Made by a program: the position numbers and the translations under genes. The notes under the pieces are model-generated. The model did not search any database and was not told where the DNA came from. It saw nothing but the letters and a program-made list of their open reading frames with translations. Shown here piece after piece: positions 36,238-49,800 of a DNA stretch of 64,000 nt (position 1 is its first letter; every line of letters starts with the position of its first letter). This DNA is from Corydoras sp. C115. Its lineage: Eukaryota > Chordata > Actinopteri > Siluriformes > Callichthyidae. The stretch lies in contig JAFMOC010000303.1 in assembly GCA_019802505.1 (NCBI GenBank), positions 156,001-220,000 on the forward strand, written 5' to 3'.

Positions 36238-39200
36238 TGAGTGTGTGCCCAGTGATAGATTGGCGTCCTGTCCTGGGTGTATCTGCCCAGCGCCCGAAAC
36301 ATTCTGGATGGACATGGGGAACCCCCTCATGAGGTTTGTTTACAAGCATGAGGTTTGTTTACAAGCAAATGCAAATCAACCACTCGTTTCCATTAGGGGG
36401 CGCCTCTGCCCTCCCTGACTCAGCCTTCCTAGTTATTCAAACCTGGGATACCCCACATGTCCACGTCCCTGATACCCAGCGCACTTCATAGTCTCCAATT
36501 TCGCAGCCTGTCTTCTTACGAGAGCCGAGAAAACCCCCTGACACATGGAGGACATGCGGACCTCACACAAGGACTGGAACCCGGTACCCATTTGCCGCCA
36601 GGCAAAGGCCGCTCACATGGAATTCCGACATCTAACCCCTACTCCGTCCCCCAGCCCCCCAAAATAGGGCTTGTAGTCAATGTGGATGTCTCCGTACCGA
36701 TACAGTGCAGATGTTAGAACGCAAAGTGGGCGGTACCTCAGAGTTCTGTCCGTTCATATAGAGCTGAGGTAGTTCCTGTAGAGTCTCCGCAGACACGTCC
36801 TTGTCTAGTGTTCCTGTGATGAGCTGGGGGAATGCGGAGAACATCAGGTTGAAGAAGATCAGATACCACTGGTCCACCATGGCCGAGCCGGAGAAGCCGC
36901 AATAAAACTGGTACCAGAAGATCAGAGCCACGAACATCTGCACAGAGAGGACAGAGGTGAGGGGACAAAGGTGAGGGGACAGGGGCAGAGGGTAGAGCAC
37001 AGGGATGAGGGCAGATCTTTAAGGACGTGGTGAACGATCATGTCGCTGACTTGTTTAAAAGAGACAGCCTATCAGAGGAGGAGGATCCAGCCTGATGGAG
37101 AGGGCTGTGATGGTTCGCCTCTCAGTGCTAGGGATTCCCGGTTCGAATCCCCATCTGGGTGGAGTTTCCATGTTCTCCCCGTGTCTGCGTGGGTTTCCTC
37201 CGGGTTCTCCGGTTTCCTCCCACAGTCCAAAAACATGGATCAAGTCAATTGAGTTCTCCAAAATTGCCCCATATAGAGTGTGTTTGTGTGAGTGAGTGTG
37301 TGCCCAGCGATGGATTGGCACCCGTCCTGGGTCTATCTGCCCAGCGCCCGAGACGTTCTCCCCTGGATGGGCATGGGGAACCCCACCGCGACCCTAATAG
37401 AGGATAAAGCGAGAGATAATGAATGAATGAATGAATGGGGAATGAATGGGCAATGAAAGGGTCACGGTGGGGTTCCATGCCCATCCACGGGACATGGGGA
37501 GAACGTCTCGGGCGCTGGGCAGATAGACCCAGGACAGTGGCACCAATCTATCGCACCGGGCCCCACACTCACTCACACAGACTTTTTTAAACACATTCCA
37601 TATGTGGGTAATGATTTGGTGACTCAAGCGCTATATAAATAAAATGAATTATTATTATTATTATTATCCATGTTTTTAAAATGGACAGTATGTGTGGAAC
37701 AAGAGGAGGAACGGAGAACAGCGGAGGAAACCAACACGCGGTGCACGAGCTGGGAAAAGTCCCCCGGTCACGTACAGGAAACTCCACCCAGATTGGGATA
37801 GTACGCAGTAAACTAGGAATCCCCAGCGTAACGGTGAGAGTGGTGTGGCGAACGGTGCTTAGTGGTCAGGGCTAATCATCTGAAGGTTGGGGGGGTTAAG
37901 CCCCGTGCCGCCTGAATTTACCAATTTAATTTATTAATTTATTTGCAGATGTTTTATGAACCCTGTTCTCACCTTTTTTAATTTTGGAACTCCAGGAACA
38001 AGGTTCTACATAACAGCCACTACACAACCAACATAAAGTGCACGAGTGCAAAGAGCGTGTGCAAACACCAGGGTCACAATAAATACAGGACAATACACAC
38101 TACAATAAACACCCAAGTAATGGGGAGGGGACAGTGCAGCAGATAGTACGCAGTAAACATTAGGTATGTAAACGGTAAGCATTAAGTGAAGCTAGGTAAC
38201 GGTGCAGGTGGCCCCCTAGTGGTGTGAACCACGTGCAAAAAAGATGGCCATGGTTAGAAATCCTAAAGAGTTCTTACAGCATTTTTGTAGAAGAAGTAGA
38301 GGATCATGTTGGCCAGGCGAGAATAACACCAGTGTCCATGAACCAGGAGGAGCTTCTGCAGGAACTGGAAACGGGGAAGAGCAAAATCACTGGCCATCAC
38401 AGCCTGCAAACAGAACACGAGGATTTAAGGATTCAAGGAGACTTTAGTGTCATTTGCACATGTGGTACATGAAACGTAAACTAAATTGCGTCTCACGGGC
38501 CCAGTGTACCCTAAGAACAATTTTTATACTTAAATATTACATTAAGGCAGCATCATGGCTTAGCATGTTCTCCTCTCAGCGCTAGGGATTCCCGGTTCGA
38601 ATCCCAATCCGGGTGGCGTTCTCATGTTCTCCCCGTGTCCACGTGGGTTTCCTCCGAGTTCTCCGGTTTCCAACCACAGTCCAAAAACATGGATCAAGTC
38701 AATTGAGTTCTCCAAATTGCCCCATATAGTGTGTCTGTGTGAGTGAGTGTGTGTCCAGTGATAGATTGGTGTCCTGTCCTGGCTGTATCTGCCCAGCGCC
38801 CGAAATGTTCACCAATTTGTTGTTTGTGGATGGATAGGAACAAAAAAATAGAAGTTCCACCATGTATACATTCCTGGGGTGTGTTCATCCATCCATCCAT
38901 TATCTTCTGCTTCATCCTCTATTAGGGTCGGGGGGATTCCCCATGCCCATCCAGGGGAGAACGTTTCGGGCGCTGGGCAAATACACCCAGGACAGGGCGC
39001 CAATCTATCGCTGGACACACACTCACTCACAGACGCACTCTATATGGGGCAATTTGGAGAACTCAATTGACCTTGATCCATGTTTTTGGACTGTTGGAGG
39101 AAACCAGAGAACCCGGAGGAAACCCACACAGACACGGGGAGAACATGGAAACTCCACCCAGATGGGGATTCGAACCGGGAATCCCTAGCACTGAGAGGAG

Positions 39201-42200
39201 AACATGCCAACCACTAAGCCACCGTGCATTCATACATAATAAGAAATAAATAAATTAAAAAAAAAATAAAAAAAAAACATTTATTACCCTAAACCCCACC
39301 CTCCGCCCGATGACGGAACCGCCGCACGTGAAAACGCTACGAAGCCAGAACAGTGCCCACAAACAAGCGGCGATCCTGATTGGACGCAGAGAACCAGCAG
39401 CGCCCCCACAGGCACGTTGCGAGACAGGACATTAAGTAGGTTGTAAATCGTGCCTTAAGTCGTCTTCTATCATTTTGACCTCTAGGGACGAGGGAGTGTC
39501 TAATTTATTACAACATCCAAGTTAAGAATATACTGACCTTTCCAAACGGAGAACACGGCGTGGGGAGGGGGTTCTAATGGATTAAGTGTGGAACTGAATC
39601 ATAATGGGAAGAGCTTGTTAATCATGTTGCCGCGCTCAGCGGGAGGAGGAGGAGGGAGTTAAGTGCACCGGCGGCGGCGCGGCAGCCGCTGGCATCGCGT
39701 CAGGTTCCGAGTCCTTAATGAAATAATTCATCAGGCCGCCGTCCGTTCCAAAGTGGCCGAGTGTTCCGCGGACAGGCTCGCCGTGTCCTCCGCCCGTTCC
39801 CTCACCCGGTTAATTAGCGCGCCGGTCCGCGTCCGGGACGTGGCCTTTGCTGCGGGAAGACGACGAGGCGAGCGCGGGAGCCGGCGCATCGTTATTCAAG
39901 GCGGCTGCCAACAGTCTGGGTTCCGTTTTAAACTCCCAGTCAATAACAAATGATACGATGTAATTTGGCTGGCATCTGCTGTATATCACCAACCCCCCCC
40001 CCCCCCCGCCCCCCTCCACCACACACAAAACGGTTGGCTGAATTGGTGTTTAACATCCATTACAGATACAAAGTGTATTAAAGGCAGAGGTATGAAGACG
40101 CAACAATCACATGTTCAATTCGACATTAAGGAACTCTTACCTGCATGCCCTCCTGCCCGGAGATGCCCACGCCGACATCCGCCACCTGAATCATACTGAC
40201 GTCATTAGCCCCGTCACCTACGACGAATGGGAGAGACGATGAGACGCATGCAAAACCACAACGTTAGTATCTCTAATTCCTAAATTAAGAAATCATCAGT
40301 ATAATTAAAATACTAATAGCACGGTGGCTTAGTGGTTGGCATGTTCTCCTCTCAGTGCTAGGGATTCCCGGTTCGAATCCCCATCTGGGTGGAGTTTCCA
40401 TGTTCTCCCCGTGTCCGCGTGGGTTTCCTCCGGGTTCTCCGGTTTCCTCCAACAGTCCAAAAACATGGATCAAGGTCAATTGAGTTCTCCAAATTGCCCC
40501 ATATAGAGTGCGTCTGTGAGTGAGTGTGTGTCCAGCGATAGATTGGCGCCCTGTCCTGGGTGTATTTGCCCAGCGCCCGAAACGTTCTCCCCTGGATGGG
40601 CATGGGGAATCCCCCCGACCCTAATAGAGGATGAAGCAGAAGATAATGGATGGATGGATGAACACACCCCAGGAATGTATACATGGTGGAACTTCTATTT
40701 TTTTGTTCCTATCCATCCACAAACAACAAATTGGTGAACATTTCGGGCGCTGGGCAGATACACCCAGGACAGGACACCAATCTATCACTGGACACACACT
40801 CACTCACACAAACACACACTCTATATGGGGCAATTTGGAGAACTCAATTGACTTGATCCATGTTTTTTGGACTGTGGGAGGAAACCGGAGAACCCGGAGG
40901 AAACCCACGTGGACACGGGGAGTACATGGAAACTCCACCACTAAGCCAGCCCTATATAGTTTATTTTTTCTATAAAGGTTGAATTGAGTTTACAGACTCC
41001 AGTTCGTACCGCATTTTAAAAATGGTGTCTTAACCTTCCTGGTGTTTGCAGCATTAAACGATAAGAATTTGACGGATCTGATGGATCAGTTTTGTGTAAG
41101 TTCTGGCTCCGAGCTGATGGAGCGACTGGTACAGCGCTCCTCCTGAACACAGAGCGCAGTTTGTATATACACTCTGTAAACACGGCGAGGTTATAAATCT
41201 GCCGAACGGCAGGTCGGGAACATCTTCACCCGTCTACAGTTTATGAGCACATACGTCATTTTATTATTCTGCGTACGTATATGAAACATATTAAGACATT
41301 CTTCAAACACAGGGCGGCACGGTGGCTTAGTGGTTGGCATGTTCTCCTCTCAGCACTAGGGATTCCCGGTTCGAATCCCAATCTGGGGGGAGTTTCCATG
41401 TTCTCCCCGTGTCTGCGTGGGTTTCCTCCGGGTTCTCCGGTTTCCTCCGACAGTCCAAAAACATGGATCAAGTCAATTGAATTCTCCAAATTGCCCCATA
41501 TAGAGTGTGTCTGTGTGAGAGAGTGTGTGCCCAGTGATAGGTTGGCGTCCTGTCCTGGGTGTATCTGCCCAGCGCCCGAAACGTTCTCCCCTGGATGGGC
41601 ATGGGGAACCCCACCGCGACCCTAATAGAGGATAAAGCAGAAGATAATGGATGGATGAATGAGTGTGAGAACATCTATGCATTCGATTAACTGAGGCTTA
41701 TGCTGGGTATTTAGGTGTTTATAATGCACTACGACCACCCAATTCATACATTTGAGTAGTTTATGGTTGTTTTATTATACATTATATTTTTTATGATAAT
41801 GATGCCTGATGTTTACGTAAGCGCAGATTCAGGAACTCCCTGGTTGCCGTGCGATACGCTTTAAAACCTTTAGAACTGCAGAAAAACACAAAGATAAGCC
41901 AAAACGCCTATGATCCACCACCTCCATTGTTCCTCCAGTTTATCCAACTCGCTCAAAAGGTTGGTTTTGAAGTCCAGGCCAAATCCCCGTCGCAGGGAAA
42001 GCACGCTGTAAACACACTCATCGGTTTTGGTCAGCGCCATTGTGCTGCACCGCATGTTCCGAAAGACGCCTCGGCTGTGAGAACGCGACACACGGGACAA
42101 CAAAAGAGCCGAACGCCGCGCAACTGTTTCTGGCACCATCAGGGGTGATATCAGCTCATAACTACCCCCCACCCCACCCCACCACTGATACTAATCTTCA

Positions 42201-45200
42201 AATAGTCCCAGATTAATATTCCACCGAAACAGAGACATGGAGGAACATTCCAACCCGGCAGTGGCCTCTGATGATGATCTATGTGAATGCGGGAGACAAA
42301 ACTACCCCCCCACCCCATCACCCGGCTAATTAGGAAAAGTGCTTCATAAGCATGTAAAGTGTGACACCCAGGACCAAGTGCGGGTCAAAAACTTGACAAT
42401 GTGTGATGACCAATACATTTTTTGACAATGTTTTTTTTGGCCACTAGATGGCAGTTTTTGATTGTTACAAAAAAAAAAAAAAATACAGGAATCCTGTTAC
42501 TAAGCGATCAGCTTTCATGAAAACACGACACACGGGACAACAAAAGACTAGATGGCACCGACAGGGGTGATATCAGCTCATAACCCCCCCCCAAACCCAC
42601 CCCCACCGATACCAATCAAATAGTCCCAGATTAATATTCCACCAAAACGACACGGCGGAACATTCCAACCCGGCAGTGGCCTCTGATGATCTACTAAGTG
42701 AATGCGGGGGATAATAATACTACCCCCCCACCCCATCCCCCGGCTAATTAGGTAAAGTGCTTCATAAGCATGTAAAGTGTGACACCCAGGACCAAGTGCG
42801 GGTCAAAAAACTCGATACCCGGTGACCGCGGAACTGTTTGCTTTGCAAAAAACGAGCTCGTTAATTTGAAAGTCGTCAGCCGGGGAGCGCAACGTCAGAG
42901 GGACCCAAAAAGCTCGGACGCAATTAAGATGACCCGACTTTTAAAATGTCACCGACCAGGTGCATTACAACCACCTCCCCAATGTTCCATCGATCCTCCT
43001 TCCCTGAACCACTGAGATATGGAGTCCACTAGACCCCTGAAGGTGGGCTGTGGCATCCGTCACCAAGATGTTGCAGCAGATCTTTTAGGTTTATCTCCTG
43101 AAAGCTGTGAGGTGGAGATGGTTCCGAGTTGTTTATTCAGCCAACAGAATGGGGGGAGGGTGGAGTGGACACATTAAACCGTCCTTAAAACCGCAGTCAG
43201 GGATACCGGTATCTAAAGATGCACACGTAGGTGGGGCTAAAGCAGTGCTTCTCAAATAGTGGGGCGCGCCCCACTGGGGGGGGGGGGGGGGGTGCAGTGC
43301 GGTGCCTGGGGGGGGCGCAAAACAAGAAATCACAGAGCAAGTGATATTAAGTGCATTGAACAAACCCTCAAGAGACAACATGGAAAAATATTTAACAGAG
43401 ATGAGGAGAGGAAGGCGGAGAGAGACGAAGATAATGAGAGCAACAAAAGTCAACCGAAAGTTAAAACGAGGAAAGTGTATGTAGCTCTTGGTTTCACTGT
43501 AACTAAAGGTGGAGACGAAGAAAGACCGGTGTGTCTTCAGTGTCTTTAAATGTTGGCAGCGGACAGAGTGAAATAAATGAAGGCGTCACTTTAAGACATT
43601 ACACCCCAATCACGCTGATAACCGCTCGAGTTTTTAATCGAAAACGTGACGCGTACAGCAAGCAATTATAACGCTTTATGAAAACTACTTCAGAAAAGCT
43701 GTGCGCTGCAGAACGGACGTGTTGGAGACATTAGTTCTGACTTACTCAAAAAAAAAAAAACAAAAAAAAAAAAACCTTGTTTTGTAGGTTAAAGTGTTAA
43801 TAATAAATTGTGCTCCTGAATTAATGTTGCTGATGAATTTGAATTTATTATTATTTATTGATTTTATATCATCTCATTTTTCAGCATCAAATGCCAGTCG
43901 GTTCAAAAATATTTGTAGTTTAAATAAGGATTTCATTCGTTTCTGTTACAAACTAAAAAACAAAGTTAATAAAATGATTCTTTGTTCTATAAGTTGATCT
44001 ATATTTCTTTCTTTTTTGTTTTCTTTATTGTTAAGGGGACATTGTTATAAAACCGGTGTACTTAGAACAAATTTATAGACAAATCATACTACAGTGGGCG
44101 TGTAAAAATACTTTTTCATCCCATTTTGTCATGTACGGGGGGGGTGAGTGTGCGTGTGTGGGGGGGCGCAAAAAGCTTTCTTCTTCCTAGGGGGGGCATA
44201 ACAGAAAATAATTGAGAATCACTGGGCTAAAGTAACATCCACATTGATGCAGAACGTTGCCCTCAGCAACACCGGACAGGGGTCCCAGGGGACAGGGGTC
44301 TAGACCCCTGTCTATTATTGGTTCTTTCAGCCCTGGACAGGGGTCTGCATGGGAACCCCGACTGCTCTCCATAAACGGTGTTGGTGAATCCGACACCTTT
44401 CTATCAGAACCAGCATTAACGATCAGAACCACATGGCCCAGACTTTACACCCCACCTGCATCAGGTTCCCCACCCTCCTCGCTCCTCTTTTGATAAATAC
44501 TGCCCCCAGCAGGCCACAAGATGCTCTGATCCTGTCGTCTGGATTAACTATGAGGATCAAACGAGTTCCACCCCATAGATGCCCCATAGATCCCACCTAC
44601 TAACAGCTGCAGGGATGATCACCACCTGAATGTGGTTCTAAGGTGGCACCTGGTTTCTCATATATGATTGGATACATATTACATATAGACTTACCTATCG
44701 CTAAGGTCATGACCTTGAGTTTGTTGCGCACCAGTTTCACCACCATGCTCTTCTGCAGCGGAGTGGACCGGCAGCACAGCACCGACCGGCAGCTCCGGGC
44801 CACGGCCAGGAACTTGTCCTCCAGACTCTTATCCAGGGCGTAGGCCAGCGTGCGTCCGTCGATCACCAGCCCCAGCCGGTGCACCAGGAACGTCCCGGGT
44901 GCGGCGGAGGCGGCCGGCGAGGGGAAGTGCACCGCCGTGTAGTCCTGATGAAAAGCCTGCGAGGGGTGGGGCTCCGGAGCAGAGCTGCAGAAAAACTTGG
45001 CCTGGATGTAGTGCAGGCTCTCCTCCAGTAGGGCGGCGCACGCCTCCTGGTAAGGACATACGACAAGCGGGTGAGCTGTAGAACCAGGGGAAACGGAACC
45101 TCGCAGGGAACCGCTCTTCGATACAGGAGACCGATACAGATGTGAACGACGTGCGAGGGATGGAGATGGCAACAGGGGGCGCCAGAGGACCGTCCTGATT

Positions 45201-46761
45201 TATTGCAGGGCTACGTCTCATTTGGTTACACAAGGATGGATCCATGGAGGAGAGGTATGTATTATATTGGGTGAGAGAGGGAGGGGGGTGTAGGGAGGGG
45301 GGGAGGGGCATTTCACGGAGTAATAAGGCAGTTAATCAAACCGATCCAATCAGAAGCGTTCGCACATTCAGCAGCATTGAACCGTCCACACTGTAAACAT
45401 CAGCCAGATCATAAAAGACGGCCGGCGCGGGACGGGCTCCTCCACCGCGGCGGACACTGTCTTTAAATCAAGGTCGACCGCGCGCCCCTCGCAGCGACAT
45501 TACGGCATCTCGACCTCATGGCGGCTGCGTCGAGGTCACCTGACATCCTAATACACAACTAACAGCAGCGTTAGGACTCAGGATCACAGCTGCGCAAGAG
45601 CCAAAGGCAGGAATCGGGACACCGAAGACGCCTGTGAGCTCTATATGTGGTAGGCAAGACTTATGGTTTCCCATAAGACACGGGGAGAACATGGAAACTC
45701 CACCCAGATTGGGAATCGAACTGGAAAGCCCTAGAGCTGAGAGGAGAACATGCCAACCACTAAGCCACCGTGCCGCCCCTGAACCGATTTAATCTTTCAA
45801 ATTATTATTATTATTATTATTTTTATTGGGTGGCTTAGTGGTTAGCACATTCGCCTCTCAGCGCTAGGGATCACCGGTTCGAATCCCCATCTGGGTGGAG
45901 ATTCCATGTTCTCCCCGTGTCCGCGTGGGTTTCCTCCGGGTTCTCCGGTTTCCTCCCACAGTCCAAAAAACATGGATCAAGTCAATTGAATTCTCTAAAT
46001 TGCCCCATATAGAGTGTGTGAGTGTGTGCCCAGAGATGGATTGGCGCCCTGTCCTGGGTGTATCTGCCCAGCGCCCGAGATGTTCTCCCCTGGATGGGCA
46101 TGGGGAACCCCACCGCAACCCTAATAGAGGATAAAGCGGGAGATAATGAATGAATGAATGAATGAATTATTTTTATTGACACTGATCACCTGACTGATCT
46201 TTATGGTGTCCTGCACTAAAGAGGCTGAACCTAAACTCGAACTTAAGCCTGAACCCAAGCCTGAACCCAAGCCTGAACCCAAGCCTGAACCCAAGCTCGA
46301 ACCCAAGCCTAAACCCAAGCTCGAACCCAAGCTCGAACCCAAGCATGAACCCAAGCCTGAACCCAAGCCTGAACCCAAGCATGAACCCAAGCCTGAACCC
46401 AAGCCTGAACCCAAGCCTGAACCCAAGCTTGAACCCGAGCTTGAACCCAAGCCTGAACCTAAGCTTGATCCCGAGCTCGAACCCAAGCATGAACCCAAGC
46501 TGAACCCAAGCCCGAACCTAAGCTTGTCCCCACTATGCAAACAGACAGGACGTGGCATGGCGTGGGAGGCGAACCTGAGAGTCGGCGTTGAGGGTGATGA
46601 TCTCCTCCTCGGGGTCGAGGAGACGGCAGGCGTAGGCGATGTTGACGGCCGTCTCCTGTTTGTCCCCCGTCAGAACCCAGATCTGCAGGCCGGCTTTCCT
46701 CAGAGCTGCGATGGTCTCAGGGACGCCGTCCTGGAGCCGGTCCTCGATGCCTGTCGCGCCT

Positions 46762-46844
<83 letters not shown>

Positions 46845-49800
46845 GGGGCTGTGAGAACTCTGGGTAATGAATGAACAAACCCTCGTGCCTCGTGATCGCT
46901 CACCTAACAGATGGAGGTCGGTCTCCAGCCTCAGCGCAGACTCGAACAGCAGCTCCTCACGTCCCTGGATGGCCGTTTCGGCCTCTAGGTGGCGCTGTAG
47001 CCAATGAGCATACTCCTCCTTACTCATGACCTGAAGCACAGATGTTCTGATGAGTCTCACTGTCCTGATTATTATTTACCCCCCCCCCCGTTCTCCTATA
47101 ACACATCCTAATCAATTCCAGATATACAAGTTTACTTACCCCCCCCCGTTCTCCTATAACACATCCTAATCAATCCCAGACATACAGGTTTAACCTTACC
47201 CAAGCCCCATTCTCTATAACACCTCTGGCTGTGAACTCTGGGTAATGACAGGTTTAACTTACCCCCCCCATGTTCGCTCTATAACAGACATCTTAATCAA
47301 TCCCAGACATACGCAACTTACACCCCCTCCCCTTATCCTGTAACACACCTTAATGAACCCCGTTTCATACAGGTGTCAGCCAATGAGCATACCCCTCCGT
47401 TACTCAAGACCTGAAGCACAGATGTTCTGATGATCTCAAATACACTGATTATAGTTAAACCCCCCCCCCGTTACCCCCCGTTCTCCTATAACACACCTAA
47501 TCAATCCCAGATATACAGGTTTACTTACCCCCCCCCCCCCCCCCCCTATTCTCCTATAACATACCTTAATCAACCCCAGACATACAGGTTAACTTACCCC
47601 CCCTCCGTACTCCCATATCAATCAATCCTAGATACACAGTTTTAGTTACCCCCCCCCCCCTGTTCTATAACGCACCTTTATCAATCCCAGATATAGAGGT
47701 TTACTTACCCCCCCCCCCCCCGTTCTCCTATAACACATTTTAATCAATCCCATTTATACAGGTTCACTTACTCCCCCTTCTTCTACTGCACATATCAATA
47801 CCAGATATACAGGTTTACTTACCCCCCCCCCCCCGTTCTCCTATAACACATGCTAATCAATCCCAGATATACAGGTTTACTTACCCCCCCATTCTCCTAT
47901 AACACACCTTAATGAACCCCAGACATACAGGTTCAGTTACCCCCCCTCCGTTCCCCTCAATCAATCCCAGATACACAGGTTTAATTACCCCTCCCCTCCC
48001 CCGTTCTATAACACACCTTAATCAATCCCAGATATAGAGGTTTAGTTACCCCCCCCCCCATTTTCCTATAACACATTTTAATCATCCCATTTATACAGGT
48101 TTACCTACCCCCCCTTCTCCTACTACACATATCAATACCAGATATACAGGTTTACTTACCCCCCCCCCCCCCCATTCTCCTATAACACACCATATCTTAA
48201 TTTACCCCCCCCCAGTTATCCTATAACACATCTTAATCAATCCCAGGAATACAACTGTAATTAACCCCCCCCCCTCTCCAATAACACACCTTAATCGATC
48301 CCAGATATACAGGTTTACTTACCCCCCCCCCATTCTCCTATAACATATCTTAATTTACCCCGGTAGCGGTGGGGGGGGGGGGTGATCAGAATGTCCCACC
48401 AATTGAACATCATACCTGCTGTACAGCATGGTGTAATGTGTGTGTGGTTAATGTGTGTGTGTGTGTGTGTGTGTGTGTGTTGTGTGTTTGGGGGGGAGGG
48501 GGGGTATGCAACCTCATCACAGCTTCTAATGGACGTCTCTGGGTGCGGATCAGACCCCGCTCCTGTAACACAGTCCTTGGAAGCGACAGAACCTTCCATT
48601 ACAGCACATGAGGAGGAACAGGAGGAGAACATGCCGCCGCTGATTCACAGTAAACAAGTCTCAGCTGAGACCATCTGCGCAGAACATGCTCCACAGCTCT
48701 CCACTCCGGGAGCGAGGAGGACATGGACGCCTACCTTTTTGGCGATGCACAGGGTGCGGAGCCCGTCGGCGGCGTACAGGTTCAGGTGGTTCTGGGTCTT
48801 GTACAGGATCCTTCTTTGCCGTTTCCCTTTGGAATCATCTGAAAGAAATGAACACGGACCGGATTACGACGACGCCCAGAATCCACCTGCTGGTGGCATT
48901 AGGAACAACCAGGCACTTGGGTCTAATCTAAATTCAGTTAACACGCGCATGTGGGGGACATCAGACGTGAAGGATCCGATCACAAGTGGAGAACCGATAG
49001 ATCTGTATCTGAAGTCACTTCATAATCTCCACCTGCAGTGTGTACTATGAACTTATCCCGTTCCTCTGGTCTCTGATGGTCCAAACCTCCACAGGACCCC
49101 CACAGGACCCCACAGGACCCCCACCGGACCCCCACAGAGCAGGGTTCATTAAAGAGGTGGATCTGATTCTCAGCACTGCAGGGTTATGGATGTGCTGGTG
49201 GTGGTGCGTTAACGTGTTGGGTTGGTATGAGTGGATCAGATGCAGCAGTGCTGCTGGACTATAGAGTGTCACTGAAGTGTTGAAGATCATCCACCACCTG
49301 AAAATACAACAAACACACACCACCACCACGTGCCACTGAAAAGATTCACATCCACCACCTGATAAATACACCAAACACGTGTCACTTAAGTGTTGAACAT
49401 CCACCACCTGAATAATACAACAAACACACACCACCACGTGTCACTTAAGTGTTGAACATCCACCCCCTGAATAATACAACAAACACACACCACCACGAGA
49501 TTCACATCCACCCCCTGAATAATACAACAAACACACACCACCACGAGATTCACATCCACCCCCTGAATAATACAAACACACACCACCACGAGATTCACAT
49601 CCACCCCCTGAATAATACAAACACACACCACCACGAGATTCACATCCACCCCCTGAATAATACAAACACACACCACCACGAGATTCACATCCACCCCCTG
49701 AATAATACAAACACACACCACCATGTCACTTAAGTGTTGAACATCCACCCCCTGAATAATACAACAAACACACACCACCATGTGCCACTGTTTGTTCTAT

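Noticed and set aside
39663..39953. Plus-strand 96-codon frame as a small gene
   Set aside because: Arg-rich frame caused by high GC; no homologous feature or splice context, and it lies in an atp10a intron.
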